Below are positions 51,221 to 60,225 of a stretch of DNA of 61,825 nt, piece after piece. The notes beneath the pieces are model-generated. The model made no database searches. It was not told the origin of the DNA and saw nothing but the letters and a program-made list of their open reading frames with translations. A program made the position numbers and the translations under genes. Location: NCBI RefSeq assembly GCF_000714545.1, contig NZ_AUNB01000016.1, positions 1 to 61,825 on the forward strand, read 5' to 3'. How positions within the stretch are numbered: position 1 is the first letter of the stretch; the number at the start of each line of letters is the position of its first letter. This stretch comes from Thioclava indica. GTDB taxonomy: Bacteria > Pseudomonadota > Alphaproteobacteria > Rhodobacterales > Rhodobacteraceae.

Positions 51221-52266
51221 CAGGCAGGCACGGCTGCAATTAACGCGGCGCGGATTGCCTCGGGATCGACATCGTCATGTTCGGCGATCACGACCAGCGC
51301 CGAGCGGCGCGGCTCGCTGCCCCAAGGGCGATCAAACTGGTGTCGCACCCGCGCGCCAACCCCCTGCACCAACAGACGCATCGGTTTGCCCTGAACTGCG
51401 ACATGCCCCTTTACGCGCAAGATATTCTGATCGCGCGCCAGACGCTCTACAGCCGCGACAAATTGATCGGGATCGGTGATTTCGGGAAGGTCAATCACCA
51501 CCGTGTCGAAATCATCATGTTCGTGATCATCCGCCCCGTCGTGATGGCTGGGACGCGCGGCCAGATCGTCTTCGGCTGCCGCGCCCAGACCCAGCACGAC
51601 ATTGGGGTCAATCACCCCTTCGGTCAGCGGCAAAATCGGCAGCTTGCGCGGCGCTTCGGCCTCGATCACGGCACGCGCGGCGGCAAGCCCCGCCTCTCCC
51701 GCCAGATCAGCCTTGGACAGCAGCACGAGATCAGCGCAAGCAATCTGATCTTCAAACACCTCAGACAAAGGCGTCTCGTGATCCAAGCTGTCATCCGCCA
51801 GACGCTGCGCATCCACCGCAGCCACATTCGGCGCGAAACGCCCTGCCGCCACCGCCTCTGCATCCGCCAAAGCAATCACCCCGTCCACGGTGATCTGCGA
51901 GCGGATCACAGGCCAATCGAATGCCTTGAGCAACGGCTTGGGCAGTGCCAGCCCAGACGTCTCGATGAGGATATGGTCGGGCTTTTGCGGGCGCGCCATG
52001 AGCGCCTCAATCGTCGGGATGAATTCATCGGCTACGGTGCAGCAAATGCAGCCGTTGGCCAGTTCGACGATATTCTCGTCGGGGCAGTTTTCATCAGCGC
52101 ATTGGCGCAGAATATCGCCATCGACACCGACCCTGCCGAACTCGTTAACGAGAACGGCCAGCTTGCGATTGCCCGCGTGGGCCATCAGGTGGCGGATCAA
52201 CGTCGTCTTCCCTGCCCCCAGAAAACCAGTGATGACAGTGACGGGAACCTTGCTCAGATCGGGCAT
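51220..52266 (-). CDS. cobW: CobW, G3E-family GTPase
   Basis: CobW is thought to deliver cobalt to the chelatase. The 348-residue protein has the P-loop TGFLGAGKTTLI, VNEFGRVGVD, the metal-binding motif GCICC, LIETSGLALPKP and LSKADL. A histidine/aspartate-rich stretch (HHDGADDHEHDD) near residue 240 could bind metal. The C-terminal CobW_C domain follows. It lies 3 nt after the DUF1636 gene. Confidence 0.95.
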   Translation of the reverse strand: MPDLSKVPVTVITGFLGAGKTTLIRHLMAHAGNRKLAVLVNEFGRVGVDGDILRQCADENCPDENIVELANGCICCTVADEFIPTIEALMARPQKPDHILIETSGLALPKPLLKAFDWPVIRSQITVDGVIALADAEAVAAGRFAPNVAAVDAQRLADDSLDHETPLSEVFEDQIACADLVLLSKADLAGEAGLAAARAVIEAEAPRKLPILPLTEGVIDPNVVLGLGAAAEDDLAARPSHHDGADDHEHDDFDTVVIDLPEITDPDQFVAAVERLARDQNILRVKGHVAVQGKPMRLLVQGVGARVRHQFDRPWGSEPRRSALVVIAEHDDVDPEAIRAALIAAVPA

Positions 52267-52269
52267 AAC

Positions 52270-52644
52270 TTACTCCTCGGGATCGGGGTTTGCAGAAAGC
52301 GGCGGAATGCGCGCAAGGCTTTGCTTGCGAAAAATCACGGGGCGCGCGCGCCAAGGCACCAGCCCGTCAGCGGTGGCCGCGTAGGCAGCGGACCCCTCCA
52401 GAATGTCAGAGGCGTTTTCGGGGCTCATGCGGCCGTAAACATAGCTCCACTTGCCCGGCGCCGAGAGCGCGACCGCACAGCCGTTATTGCAAGCCGAGAG
52501 ACATTCCACAGACCGGATCTCAACACCTTCGGGGCAGTCGAGCGCATCAAGCGCGTGACGCAGATGCGCGCCCGGACGAGTCTCGTCCTCGGGGTCGGAG
52601 TCTGTCCGTCGGCAGGTTACGCAGACACTCAGAATGGCCGTCAT
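52270..52644 (-). CDS. DUF1636 (2Fe-2S thioredoxin-like) protein
   Basis: The 124-residue product is a DUF1636 protein, a family found beside cobW. It has cysteines in SVCVTCRRTDSD and ECLSACNNGCAVAL, which fit a thioredoxin-like 2Fe-2S fold. AGGAGG precedes the ATG at 52644. It is the first gene after the riboswitch and so leads the operon. Its role in cobalt handling is inferred from context. Confidence 0.85.
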   Translation of the reverse strand: MTAILSVCVTCRRTDSDPEDETRPGAHLRHALDALDCPEGVEIRSVECLSACNNGCAVALSAPGKWSYVYGRMSPENASDILEGSAAYAATADGLVPWRARPVIFRKQSLARIPPLSANPDPEE

Positions 52645-52760
52645 CGCATCTTTTCCTCCTGTAGTGCATCAGGGGAAAGGCCAGAGGGAATTCCGGATCA
52701 CGAACAACCGGAGTCACCCATCCGGTCGCAGAGACACCCCGTCTGCCCGTAATCATCAGC

Positions 52761-52952
52761 GCTGGCAGGTCTCCCGGCTTGCGGATCTGGGGAAAAACCC
52801 CACGGTCATCCACCTTCCCGACCCGTTCGGGCCAGTGGCTTGGATGACCTCTCCGGTCACGGTCGCGGGGGCGGCTGCGCTTGGACTGTGCAATCTTGAA
52901 GATCGCAAACCCTGTCGCATTCCCTCTTCGCCTGCCTTAAAGACAGGAACCA
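52761..52952 (-). promoter_or_regulatory. Cobalamin riboswitch leading the cob operon
   Basis: The minus strand shows the B12-element: a GGTTCC start, the GAGGGAATGCGACAGGG region, GCAGCCGCCCCCGCGAC core, AGCCACTGG...GGGAAGG and the B12 box AAGCCGGGAGACCTGCC at the 3' end. It ends about 115 nt before the DUF1636 start codon, leaving room for an expression platform. Confidence 0.93.
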
Positions 52953-53008
52953 GCGCATCCTCTGAGTGCGCGAGCACAACAGTTTTGTCAAGCACAAGGA
53001 CAGACGCC

Positions 53009-53635
53009 ATGCCCACCCAGACCGACAGTCCCGAATCCCTTGCCCGCCACAGCGCCAAAATGGCGAAAAAAAAGGCCGCACGCGATAAGATCATGGCGAA
53101 GAAAGAAGGCGAAAAAGGCCTGATCATCGTCCATACGGGATCGGGTAAAGGGAAGTCGTCATCGGGTTTCGGGATGATTCTGCGCTGCATCGCGCATGAA
53201 ATGCCTTGCGCGGTTGTGCAGTTCATTAAAGGCGCGTGGGAAACCGGTGAACGAACCCTGATCACCGAGCATTTCGGCGATCTTTGCCAGTTTTACGCGA
53301 TGGGCGAAGGATTCACCTGGGAAACGCAAGACCGCGAACGCGATATTGCCGCCGCGCAAGCGGGCTGGGAAAAAGCCAAGGAGCTGATCCGCGACCCCGA
53401 AATCCGCATGGTGCTACTGGATGAAATCAATATCGCCTTGCGCTACGATTATCTGTCGCTCGACGAGGTCCTGACATTCCTGCGCACGGAAAAACCCGAG
53501 ATGACCCATGTCGTGCTGACCGGGCGCAACGCCGCAGAGCCCCTGATCGAAGCCGCCGACCTCGTAACCGAAATGACCCTCGTCAAGCATCCGTTCCGAT
53601 CCGGCATCAAGGCCCAGGCCGGGGTTGAGTTCTGA
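53009..53635 (+). CDS. cobO: Corrinoid adenosyltransferase
   Basis: CobO (BtuR-type) adds the 5'-deoxyadenosyl group to cob(I)yrinic acid a,c-diamide. The 208-residue protein has the P-loop HTGSGKGKSSSGFG near residue 43, VVQFIKGAWETGER and LLDEINIALRYDYL. AAGGA precedes the ATG at 53009. It is divergent from the riboswitch-led operon; the short gap to the riboswitch must hold both promoters. Confidence 0.95.
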   Translation: MPTQTDSPESLARHSAKMAKKKAARDKIMAKKEGEKGLIIVHTGSGKGKSSSGFGMILRCIAHEMPCAVVQFIKGAWETGERTLITEHFGDLCQFYAMGEGFTWETQDRERDIAAAQAGWEKAKELIRDPEIRMVLLDEINIALRYDYLSLDEVLTFLRTEKPEMTHVVLTGRNAAEPLIEAADLVTEMTLVKHPFRSGIKAQAGVEF

Positions 53636-53639
53636 AAAC

Positions 53640-53875
53640 TGGCAAGAGGGGCGCTGCCCCCGGCGCAATGCGCCTCCCCCGGGATAGTTTTACCAAGAAG
53701 AAATTAGGGGATTTTTAAGAATGAGATGCTTGACTGTCCCGGCGGAACAGGGAGGGATCCTGATGACCGTCCAAGGAGAAAGCGCCGCGTCTCCCCCGGT
53801 GTTCCGGCCCGAGGCGCGGCGCCCCGCCCGCTCTTTCTTCTTGGCGCAAAATATCCCCGCCGGAGGCAACCCGAC
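53640..53875. repeat. Pair of inverted Rhodobacteraceae-type intergenic repeats
   Basis: One copy after cobO reads CCTCCCCCGGGATAGTTTTACCAAGAAGAA (about 53669-53703, shown in parts: CCCCCGGGATAG, CCAAGAAGAA). The other reads TTCTTCTTGGCGC then AAAATATCCCCGCCGGAGGC (about 53836-53868) in the opposite direction. They bracket about 130 bp between cobO and cobQ. Confidence 0.65.
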
Positions 53876-53905
53876 CCAAACCACAAAGTGCGGCGGACGG
53901 TTCTG

Positions 53906-55351
53906 ATGGGGGCGCTGATGATGCAGGGCGCGGGATCGAATGTTGGCAAGTCCATGCTGGTCGCGGGGCTGTGTCGCGCAGCGCGGCGTCGCGGGATCTC
54001 TGTCGCCCCATTCAAGCCGCAAAACATGTCCAACAACGCCGCCGTGACCGCAGATGGCGGCGAAATAGGCCGCGCGCAGGCGTTGCAGGCGCTTGCGTGT
54101 GCGATTGCGCCGCTAACGGATATGAACCCGGTGCTGCTCAAACCTGAAAGTGATCTGGGCGCACAAGTTGTGGTTCAGGGACACCGCCTGACAACGGCGC
54201 GCGCGCGTGATTACAGCGCGTTGAAACCGCAGCTGATGGGGGCGGTTCTGGAGAGTTTTGCGCGGCTGAAGTCGCGTCATGATCTGGTAATCGTCGAAGG
54301 CGCGGGGTCTCCGGCCGAAGTCAATCTACGCGCCAATGACATTGCCAATATGGGCTTCGCACGCGCTGCGCAGGTGCCTGTGATCCTTGCGGGTGATATC
54401 GATCGCGGGGGGGTGATCGCGCAGCTTGTAGGCACGCAAGCCGTGCTTGAGAGCGGCGATGCGGCGATGATCGAAGGCTTTGTGATCAACAAGTTCCGCG
54501 GCGACCCCAGCCTGTTCGAGGATGGCTACCGCCTGATAGAGGCCCGCACGGGATGGCGTGGTTTCGGGGTCATTCCGTGGTTCGCGCAGGCCCATCTATT
54601 GCCCGCCGAGGATGCGCTGGATCTTTCGCGCGCGCCACGTCAGACCGGGGTAAAGATCGCCTGCCTGATGCTGTCGCGGATCGCCAATTTCGACGATCTC
54701 GACCCGCTTGCGGGCGAGCCGGGGGTTGATCTTGTCATGATCCCTCCGGGCAGCCCGATTCCGGGCGATGCGCATTTGGTGATCGTGCCGGGCACAAAAT
54801 CAACACGTGCGGATCTTGCTTTTTTGCGCGCGCAGGGCTGGGATATCGATCTTGCAGCGCATCATCGGCGCGGCGGGCATGTGTTGGGAATCTGTGGCGG
54901 CTATCAGATGCTGGGCCGCACGATTTGCGACCCCGACGGCATCGAGGGGCCGCCCGGCATAACCGAGGGGTTGGGCCTGCTTGATATCGAGACCGAGATG
55001 CATCCCGACAAGCAACTTTCGCAGGTCGTTGCACGCCATGCGGCCTCGGGGTTGTCGGTCGAGGGTTACGAGATCCATATCGGGCGCTCTGATGGCCCTG
55101 ATCGCGCGCGCCCCTTCGCCCATGTGAACGGAGCCGCCGAGGGTGCGATCTCGCCCTGTGGGCGGGTGAGCGGCACCTATCTGCACGGGCTATTCGTCGC
55201 GGATGCGTTTCGCGCAGCCTACCTTGGCGCAATCGGGATTACCGTTTCGGGCGAGAGCCATCAGGGGCGGGTCGAGGCGGTGCTAGACGCGCTGGCCGAT
55301 CATCTGGAGACGCATCTGGATGTCGAGGCGCTGCTGGGTCTGGCGCGCTAA
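53906..55351 (+). CDS. cobQ: Adenosylcobyric acid synthase
   Basis: CobQ amidates the b, d, e and g side chains with glutamine and ATP. The 481-residue protein has [44 protein letters not shown] and the glutaminase cysteine in [10 protein letters not shown]. The ATG at 53906 starts right before the conserved P-loop. The frame upstream translates the intergenic repeats and is rejected. It is convergent with cobC, with no gap between the stops. Confidence 0.95.
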   Translation: MGALMMQGAGSNVGKSMLVAGLCRAARRRGISVAPFKPQNMSNNAAVTADGGEIGRAQALQALACAIAPLTDMNPVLLKPESDLGAQVVVQGHRLTTARARDYSALKPQLMGAVLESFARLKSRHDLVIVEGAGSPAEVNLRANDIANMGFARAAQVPVILAGDIDRGGVIAQLVGTQAVLESGDAAMIEGFVINKFRGDPSLFEDGYRLIEARTGWRGFGVIPWFAQAHLLPAEDALDLSRAPRQTGVKIACLMLSRIANFDDLDPLAGEPGVDLVMIPPGSPIPGDAHLVIVPGTKSTRADLAFLRAQGWDIDLAAHHRRGGHVLGICGGYQMLGRTICDPDGIEGPPGITEGLGLLDIETEMHPDKQLSQVVARHAASGLSVEGYEIHIGRSDGPDRARPFAHVNGAAEGAISPCGRVSGTYLHGLFVADAFRAAYLGAIGITVSGESHQGRVEAVLDALADHLETHLDVEALLGLAR

Positions 55352-56320
55352 TCAGGACAAGGCGCGCGCAAGGCGCGCCCATTCCGCAGCCGTGCCGGGC
55401 AGTCCAAGCCGGATCCACTGGGGCGAATAGGGGAAAATCCGGCTCCAGATCTGGGCGCGGGCGAGACGGTCGCGCGCGGCCTCGGCATCCGGCGTAACGT
55501 AGCTGCGAAACAGATGCGTCCCGCCCAGCAAGGACCAACCCGCGCGCGCCGCCATCGCATCGATCTGCGCGGTCTCTTGGGCCAGTCGCGCCACCGTGGC
55601 ACGATGCCAGTCGCGATCGCTCAAGGCGGCGTGCCCTATCTCCAACGCCGCCCCCGAAACCGGCCACGGACCAGCCAGATCAGCCAGCCGCGCCACGCTT
55701 TCAGTATCGCCGAACGCAAAGCCGAGCCGCACCCCCGCAAGCCCCCAGAACTTGCCAAACGACCGCAGCACAAGCAAATTTCCCCCACTCGCAAGGTGCC
55801 CTGCTTGGGCGGCGAGGGACAGCTCGGGCACCGGGTCGGCAAAGCTTTCATCAACCACAAGCCGTCCGACATGAGCGGCCAGATCACACAGGCTTTGGCG
55901 GGAATGGTGGCGCCCGTCGGGATTGTTGGGATTGACGACCACGGCCAGATCGGCCCCGATCAGATCAGCCAGCGTCGCGACCTCTTGGACTTGCCACCCC
56001 TGCGCGCGCAGCGCCGCGCCATGTTCGTTATAAGTCGGGCCAAGAATCCGCGCGCGCCCCGGCGCATCAAGCTGCGGGATCAGCTGGATCGCCTGTTGCG
56101 CCCCGGCCAAGGCAACGCTTGGGGCATCGCTGGAAAACGCGCATGCCGCCTGCGTCAGCAGCGCGGTTTTGGCGGCCTGCGTCGGCAGATCGGTCCAGAC
56201 TGACGCGGGCAGCGCAGGCACCGGCCAGGGCTGGCGGTTGATACCTGTGGACAGGTCGATCCAATCGCTGCCGCCCCAATCTGCGCGTGCCTGGTCGATA
56301 TTGCCGCCGTGATCGCGCAT
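55352..56320 (-). CDS. cobC: Threonine-phosphate decarboxylase (PLP enzyme)
   Basis: This aminotransferase-fold enzyme (CobC in P. denitrificans, CobD in Salmonella) makes (R)-1-aminopropan-2-O-phosphate for the nucleotide loop. The 322-residue protein begins HGGNIDQARADWG and has VVVNPNNPDGR, VVDESFADP and the PLP-lysine motif LRSFGKFWGLAGVRLGF. Its start shares one base with the cobD stop. It is the last gene of the bluF-bluE-cobD-cobC run. Confidence 0.93.
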   Translation of the reverse strand: MRDHGGNIDQARADWGGSDWIDLSTGINRQPWPVPALPASVWTDLPTQAAKTALLTQAACAFSSDAPSVALAGAQQAIQLIPQLDAPGRARILGPTYNEHGAALRAQGWQVQEVATLADLIGADLAVVVNPNNPDGRHHSRQSLCDLAAHVGRLVVDESFADPVPELSLAAQAGHLASGGNLLVLRSFGKFWGLAGVRLGFAFGDTESVARLADLAGPWPVSGAALEIGHAALSDRDWHRATVARLAQETAQIDAMAARAGWSLLGGTHLFRSYVTPDAEAARDRLARAQIWSRIFPYSPQWIRLGLPGTAAEWARLARALS

Positions 56321-57267
56321 CAGAAACTCCAGATAACCAGTGCGACAAGCGCCAGCCCAAGCGCCCCCAATCCCATGGCCCGCCGATAAAGCGCAAGCCC
56401 CCGGATCAAATCGGCCGCGCCGGGATCGCGTGCGGCGGCGTTGAGCCAGGGTTCAGCGGCGACACGATCGCCATAGATGCGCGGCCCCGACAGGCGGATA
56501 TCAAGCGCGCCCGCCATCGCCGCCTCGGGCCAGCCCGCATTGGGCGAGCGATGCGCACGCGCATCCACCGCCATCACGCGCAACGCCCTTACCCACCCCC
56601 GCCCCGCAGCAAGCGCGAACAGCCCGCCGCTAAGACGCGCAGGGATCAGGTTCACCAGATCATCAATACGCGCCGAAGCCCAGCCAAAGGCTTCGTAGCG
56701 CGCCGAGCGATGACCGATCATCGAATCCAGCGTGTTGATCGCTTTGTAGGCCGCGATGCCGGGTAGCCCCGCGACCGCCCCCCAGAACAGCGGCGCGATG
56801 ATCCCGTCCGAGCTGTTCTCGGCAAGGCTTTCCAGCGCCGCGCGGCTGATCCCCGCCGAATCAAGCTGCGCCGGGTCGCGCCCGACGATCATCGACAGCG
56901 CGTGGCGCGCTTTGGGCAGATCAGCGGCGCGCAAAGGTTTGGCCACGGCCGCGACATGTTCATGCATCGCGCGCAAAGCCACCAGCGGCCATGCCAGCAC
57001 ACCGCCAAGCACGATCCCCGGCCAGCCCGAAGGCAGCGCCGCTTGCAGCGCAAGCCCGCACAGCGCGGCCAGCGCGATCACCAGCAGCGCGGCCACAACA
57101 CCGCGCCCGCGCCGCCCCGGCCCCGGATGATTCAGGCGCTGCTCGAGGCCCGAGATCAGCGCCCCAAGCCATGTCACGGGGTGACCGATCCGACGAAACA
57201 ACGCGTTCGGCCAGCCAATCGCCAGATCAAGCGCCATCGCAACCAGCATCATCGCGGCAAAATTCAT
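56320..57267 (-). CDS. cobD: Adenosylcobinamide-phosphate synthase
   Basis: CobD (CbiB) joins aminopropanol phosphate to adenosylcobyric acid. The 315-residue membrane protein has about four hydrophobic segments and the family motifs ALDLAIGWPNALFRRIGHPV, ENSSDGIIAPLFWGAVAGLPG, AYKAINTLDSMIGHR and APNAGWPEAAMAGAL-type block (HRSPNAGWPEAAMAG). Its start overlaps the bluE stop (ATGA). Confidence 0.95.
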   Translation of the reverse strand: MNFAAMMLVAMALDLAIGWPNALFRRIGHPVTWLGALISGLEQRLNHPGPGRRGRGVVAALLVIALAALCGLALQAALPSGWPGIVLGGVLAWPLVALRAMHEHVAAVAKPLRAADLPKARHALSMIVGRDPAQLDSAGISRAALESLAENSSDGIIAPLFWGAVAGLPGIAAYKAINTLDSMIGHRSARYEAFGWASARIDDLVNLIPARLSGGLFALAAGRGWVRALRVMAVDARAHRSPNAGWPEAAMAGALDIRLSGPRIYGDRVAAEPWLNAAARDPGAADLIRGLALYRRAMGLGALGLALVALVIWSF

Positions 57268-58061
57268 CGCGCGCCTCCACGAAATTGCACCAATGCGCGC
57301 AGGCCCGCCAAGCGCAGCGCATCGGGTGCGCCACGCGGCACTGCGCCGGGCGCGAAAATCAGCCCGCGCGCCGCACCGGTATGGGCGCGCACCCAGCCCA
57401 ACGCGCCCAGATCGCGAACCAGATCGGGGGTCGGATCACTGGCCGGGCCACGCATCGCCTGACAGCGCGCAGCGCTTTGGCTTGCCAGCGCCGCAATATC
57501 GCGCAGATTACGTGTTTGCCGCCACGGCCAGATCAGATCAGAAATATCGGGAAAGTTCTGATCTTGCGGATCGGTCCAGCTCGGGCCGCCCAGAAACCCG
57601 CCCAGAATTTCATAGCGCGGCAGGCCCGGCATCTCGGCCAGTGGTGTGCCATTGCGCGACCCCCAGAGCAGGCGCGAGGGGGCGGCGAAAGCCAAGGGGT
57701 CCGACGCGCCCTCGAATGTGACGCAAGCGCGCGCCAGATCATGTGGCGCGCCCTGCCACCCGGCCAGTTGCGCCAGCCCCACAAGCCGCGCCGTTGAAAT
57801 CCCGGTGCCCGCGCCGAGTTTCGCCGTCGCGCGCATCCCCACCACGCCGCGCAGGCGTAGCCCAAGCGGGGCAAGAAACCGGCGCACCTGTTGTGCGCTG
57901 AGGCCGACGCCGTGCAGGCGCAATCCCTGCGGCGCGGGGCGATGCCAAAGCCTGACGCCAAGCGCCTCGCAGGGCAGCGTGATAAGCGCGACCGGTCCGT
58001 CAGGGCCAATCCGGCCTTGCATCCACTCGCCGAAATGGCCCGCTATATGCAGCGTTTTCAT
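57264..58061 (-). CDS. bluE: GHMP-type L-threonine kinase (BluE/PduX-like)
   Basis: The 265-residue product resembles the PduX/BluE kinases that make L-threonine-O-3-phosphate, the substrate of CobC. It begins with the family motif HIAGHFGEWMQGR and has a GHMP-type glycine-rich loop AKLGAGTGISTA. The ATG at 58061 overlaps the bluF stop. The large upstream frame is antisense-like and rejected. The order bluF-bluE-cobD-cobC fits the Rhodobacter blu locus, although bluB is not next to it here. Confidence 0.82.
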   Translation of the reverse strand: MKTLHIAGHFGEWMQGRIGPDGPVALITLPCEALGVRLWHRPAPQGLRLHGVGLSAQQVRRFLAPLGLRLRGVVGMRATAKLGAGTGISTARLVGLAQLAGWQGAPHDLARACVTFEGASDPLAFAAPSRLLWGSRNGTPLAEMPGLPRYEILGGFLGGPSWTDPQDQNFPDISDLIWPWRQTRNLRDIAALASQSAARCQAMRGPASDPTPDLVRDLGALGWVRAHTGAARGLIFAPGAVPRGAPDALRLAGLRALVQFRGGAR

Positions 58062-58633
58062 GACACGCCCTGATTGACGCAGGCCACCGACCAGCCCCCA
58101 CCACCCGTCGCGATGAGCCGCGTGATCGAAAGCGGGGCCACCTGAAAGGCAAGCGCAGCCGGGATCGACCCCAGCGCATGCGCCAGCCCCGCGCGCACCA
58201 CACCGGCATGGGCGATCACCGCGATCCGCCCGCCCTGCCCCGCCAGGTCCGTCAACGCCGGACGAACCCGCAGACAAAGATCGGCGAAACTTTCTCCGCG
58301 CGGCGGGCGATGCGTCGCCAGATCCGAATTCGAAAGCGGGCCGAGGTCAGGGAGATCGCAATAGGCCACTCCCTCCCATTCGCCGAAATCCTGCTCCCAA
58401 AGGCGCATGTCCTGCTGCGCCTCCTGATCGGGCCATAACGCCCCGAGCGTTTGCATGCAGCGTAGCGCCGGGCTGACCACCAACCGCGCCGTCCCGATAC
58501 GCGCGCGCAGCCTGTCCAACACATCAGCGTCCGGAATCCGTGCACCCACATCGCGCCGCCCCGCCAGACAGCCGCCATCAAGCGCCGGCGCATGACGGAT
58601 CAGTATCAACTCGCTCCCGACGCTGGCAGTCAT
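58058..58633 (-). CDS. bluF: Histidine phosphatase (alpha-ribazole phosphatase-like, BluF)
   Basis: The 191-residue protein has the phosphohistidine motif LILIRHAPALDGG, the arginine/serine block VVSPALRCMQTL, EQDFGEWEGV and the second histidine in IAVIAHAGVVRAGLA. It belongs to the phosphoglycerate-mutase-like phosphatases, and its place in the cluster suggests dephosphorylation of the lower-ligand or cobalamin-5'-phosphate. The ATG at 58633 lies about 80 nt from the divergent cobP start. Confidence 0.85.
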   Translation of the reverse strand: MTASVGSELILIRHAPALDGGCLAGRRDVGARIPDADVLDRLRARIGTARLVVSPALRCMQTLGALWPDQEAQQDMRLWEQDFGEWEGVAYCDLPDLGPLSNSDLATHRPPRGESFADLCLRVRPALTDLAGQGGRIAVIAHAGVVRAGLAHALGSIPAALAFQVAPLSITRLIATGGGGWSVACVNQGVS

Positions 58634-58713
58634 GGTTGCATTGCCCCTTTCTCGCTCGCGCTGTTTCTGCTTTATCGACGGGCAAGGAACAAGAGGCAGG
58701 GTGCAAATCGACA

Positions 58714-59217
58714 ATGGCGCACATAGTTCTGATCACCGGCGGGGCGCGATCTGGCAAAAGCAGACTGGCCGAACAGCGCGTGCTGGAAGCCGGACCAGTC
58801 GCCCATTACATCGCCACCGCACAGGCCTTTGATTCGGAAATGACAGCGCGCATTGCCACCCATCGCGAGCGTCGCGGCCCTGAATGGCGCACCCATGAGG
58901 CGCCGCTCGATCTGCTTGAGACGCTGCGCGCCACCGATGATGCCCCCCGTCTGGTCGATTGCCTGACCCTGTGGCTCAGCAACCTGATGCTGGCCGAGTT
59001 GGACTGGGAAAGCCGCGCGCGTGAGATGATCGCAGCCCTGCCCGATCTGCACCATCCCGTCGTGTTCGTCAGCAACGAATTGGGGATGGGAATCGTGCCC
59101 GACAATCCCCTTGCGCGGGCTTTCCGCGATGCGGCGGGCACGCTCAATCAATGGATCGCCGCCGATGCCGACGAGGTGATCCTGTCTGTTTCCGGCCTGC
59201 CACTGAAAGTGAAATAG
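58714..59217 (+). CDS. cobP: Adenosylcobinamide kinase/guanylyltransferase
   Basis: CobP (CobU in Salmonella) phosphorylates adenosylcobinamide and transfers GMP. The 167-residue protein has the P-loop LITGGARSGKSRLAEQ, YIATAQAFDSEMTARIATHRERR, DCLTLWLSNL and VSNELGMGIVPDNPLARAFRD. The ATG at 58714 starts directly at the conserved fold; upstream frames overlap bluF antisense. It leads cobP-cobU-cobV, with a 3-nt gap to the next gene. Confidence 0.95.
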   Translation: MAHIVLITGGARSGKSRLAEQRVLEAGPVAHYIATAQAFDSEMTARIATHRERRGPEWRTHEAPLDLLETLRATDDAPRLVDCLTLWLSNLMLAELDWESRAREMIAALPDLHHPVVFVSNELGMGIVPDNPLARAFRDAAGTLNQWIAADADEVILSVSGLPLKVK

Positions 59218-59220
59218 CCC

Positions 59221-60225
59221 ATGCAAATCAACAGCCTGTCCGAGATCGCAACGCTTGCCGATCACCTGCCCACAGCCGATGCGGCGATGCGGGAGGGCGC
59301 GCGCGCGCATCAGGATGCGCTGACCAAGCCCCCCGGCTCGCTGGGCCGGCTGGAAGATCTGGCGATCTTTATGGCGGGGTGGCGCGCCACTGCCCGCCCC
59401 GAGATCAGCAAGGCGCAGGCGCTTGTCTTTGCGGGAAATCACGGCGTTTGCGCACAGGGAGTAAACCCCTATCCGCAGGCAGTTACCGCGCAGATGGTGG
59501 CGAATTTTGAGCATGGCGGCGCGGCGATCAACCAGCTTTGCCGGGCCAATGGTGCCGATCTGAGCGTGATCGCACTGGATCTGGACACGCCAACTGCCGA
59601 TTTCACCCAAGGCCGCGCAATGACCGAGGCCGAGACGCTTGAAGCAATGAATCGCGGCGCGGCGGCGGTTGATCCGGGGGCGGATGTCGTGATCCTCGGC
59701 GAGATGGGCATCGGCAACTCCACCATCGCCGCAGCCCTTGCCAGCGCGCTGTTCGAGGGCACACCAAGCGATTGGGTCGGGCCGGGCACCGGTTCGGATG
59801 CGGAAGGGCTGGCGCGCAAGATCGCAGCGATCACCACCGGTCTGGCGCTGCATGGCGCGAAGTCGCCGATGGAAATACTGGCCGCGCTTGGCGGGCGCGA
59901 GCAGGCCGCGATCTGCGGTGCCGTGCTGGCCGCGCGGGCGCAGCGTATTCCGGTGATCCTTGACGGTTTCATCTGCACCTCGGCAGCAGCGACACTATAT
60001 GCCGCCGATCCGCGCCTGCTTGATCATTGCCTTGTCGGGCATGTGTCTGCAGAGCCGGGTCATCGCCGCCTGCTTGGGGCGATCGATAAACGCGCCGTTC
60101 TGGAGTTCGACATGCGTCTGGGCGAGGGTTCGGGCGCGGCGCTGGCGCTTGGTATCCTGCGCTCTGCACTGGCCTGTCATAACGGTATGGCGACCTTTGC
60201 CCAAGCCGGAATCAGCGAGGCATGA
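59221..60225 (+). CDS. cobU: Nicotinate-nucleotide-DMB phosphoribosyltransferase
   Basis: This enzyme (CobU in P. denitrificans, CobT in Salmonella) makes alpha-ribazole phosphate from dimethylbenzimidazole. The 334-residue protein has LTKPPGSLGRLEDLA, FAGNHGVCAQGVNPYP, LGEMGIGNSTIAAAL and the catalytic glutamate in FDMRLGEGSGAALAL. Its stop overlaps the cobV start (ATGA). Confidence 0.95.
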   Translation: MQINSLSEIATLADHLPTADAAMREGARAHQDALTKPPGSLGRLEDLAIFMAGWRATARPEISKAQALVFAGNHGVCAQGVNPYPQAVTAQMVANFEHGGAAINQLCRANGADLSVIALDLDTPTADFTQGRAMTEAETLEAMNRGAAAVDPGADVVILGEMGIGNSTIAAALASALFEGTPSDWVGPGTGSDAEGLARKIAAITTGLALHGAKSPMEILAALGGREQAAICGAVLAARAQRIPVILDGFICTSAAATLYAADPRLLDHCLVGHVSAEPGHRRLLGAIDKRAVLEFDMRLGEGSGAALALGILRSALACHNGMATFAQAGISEA

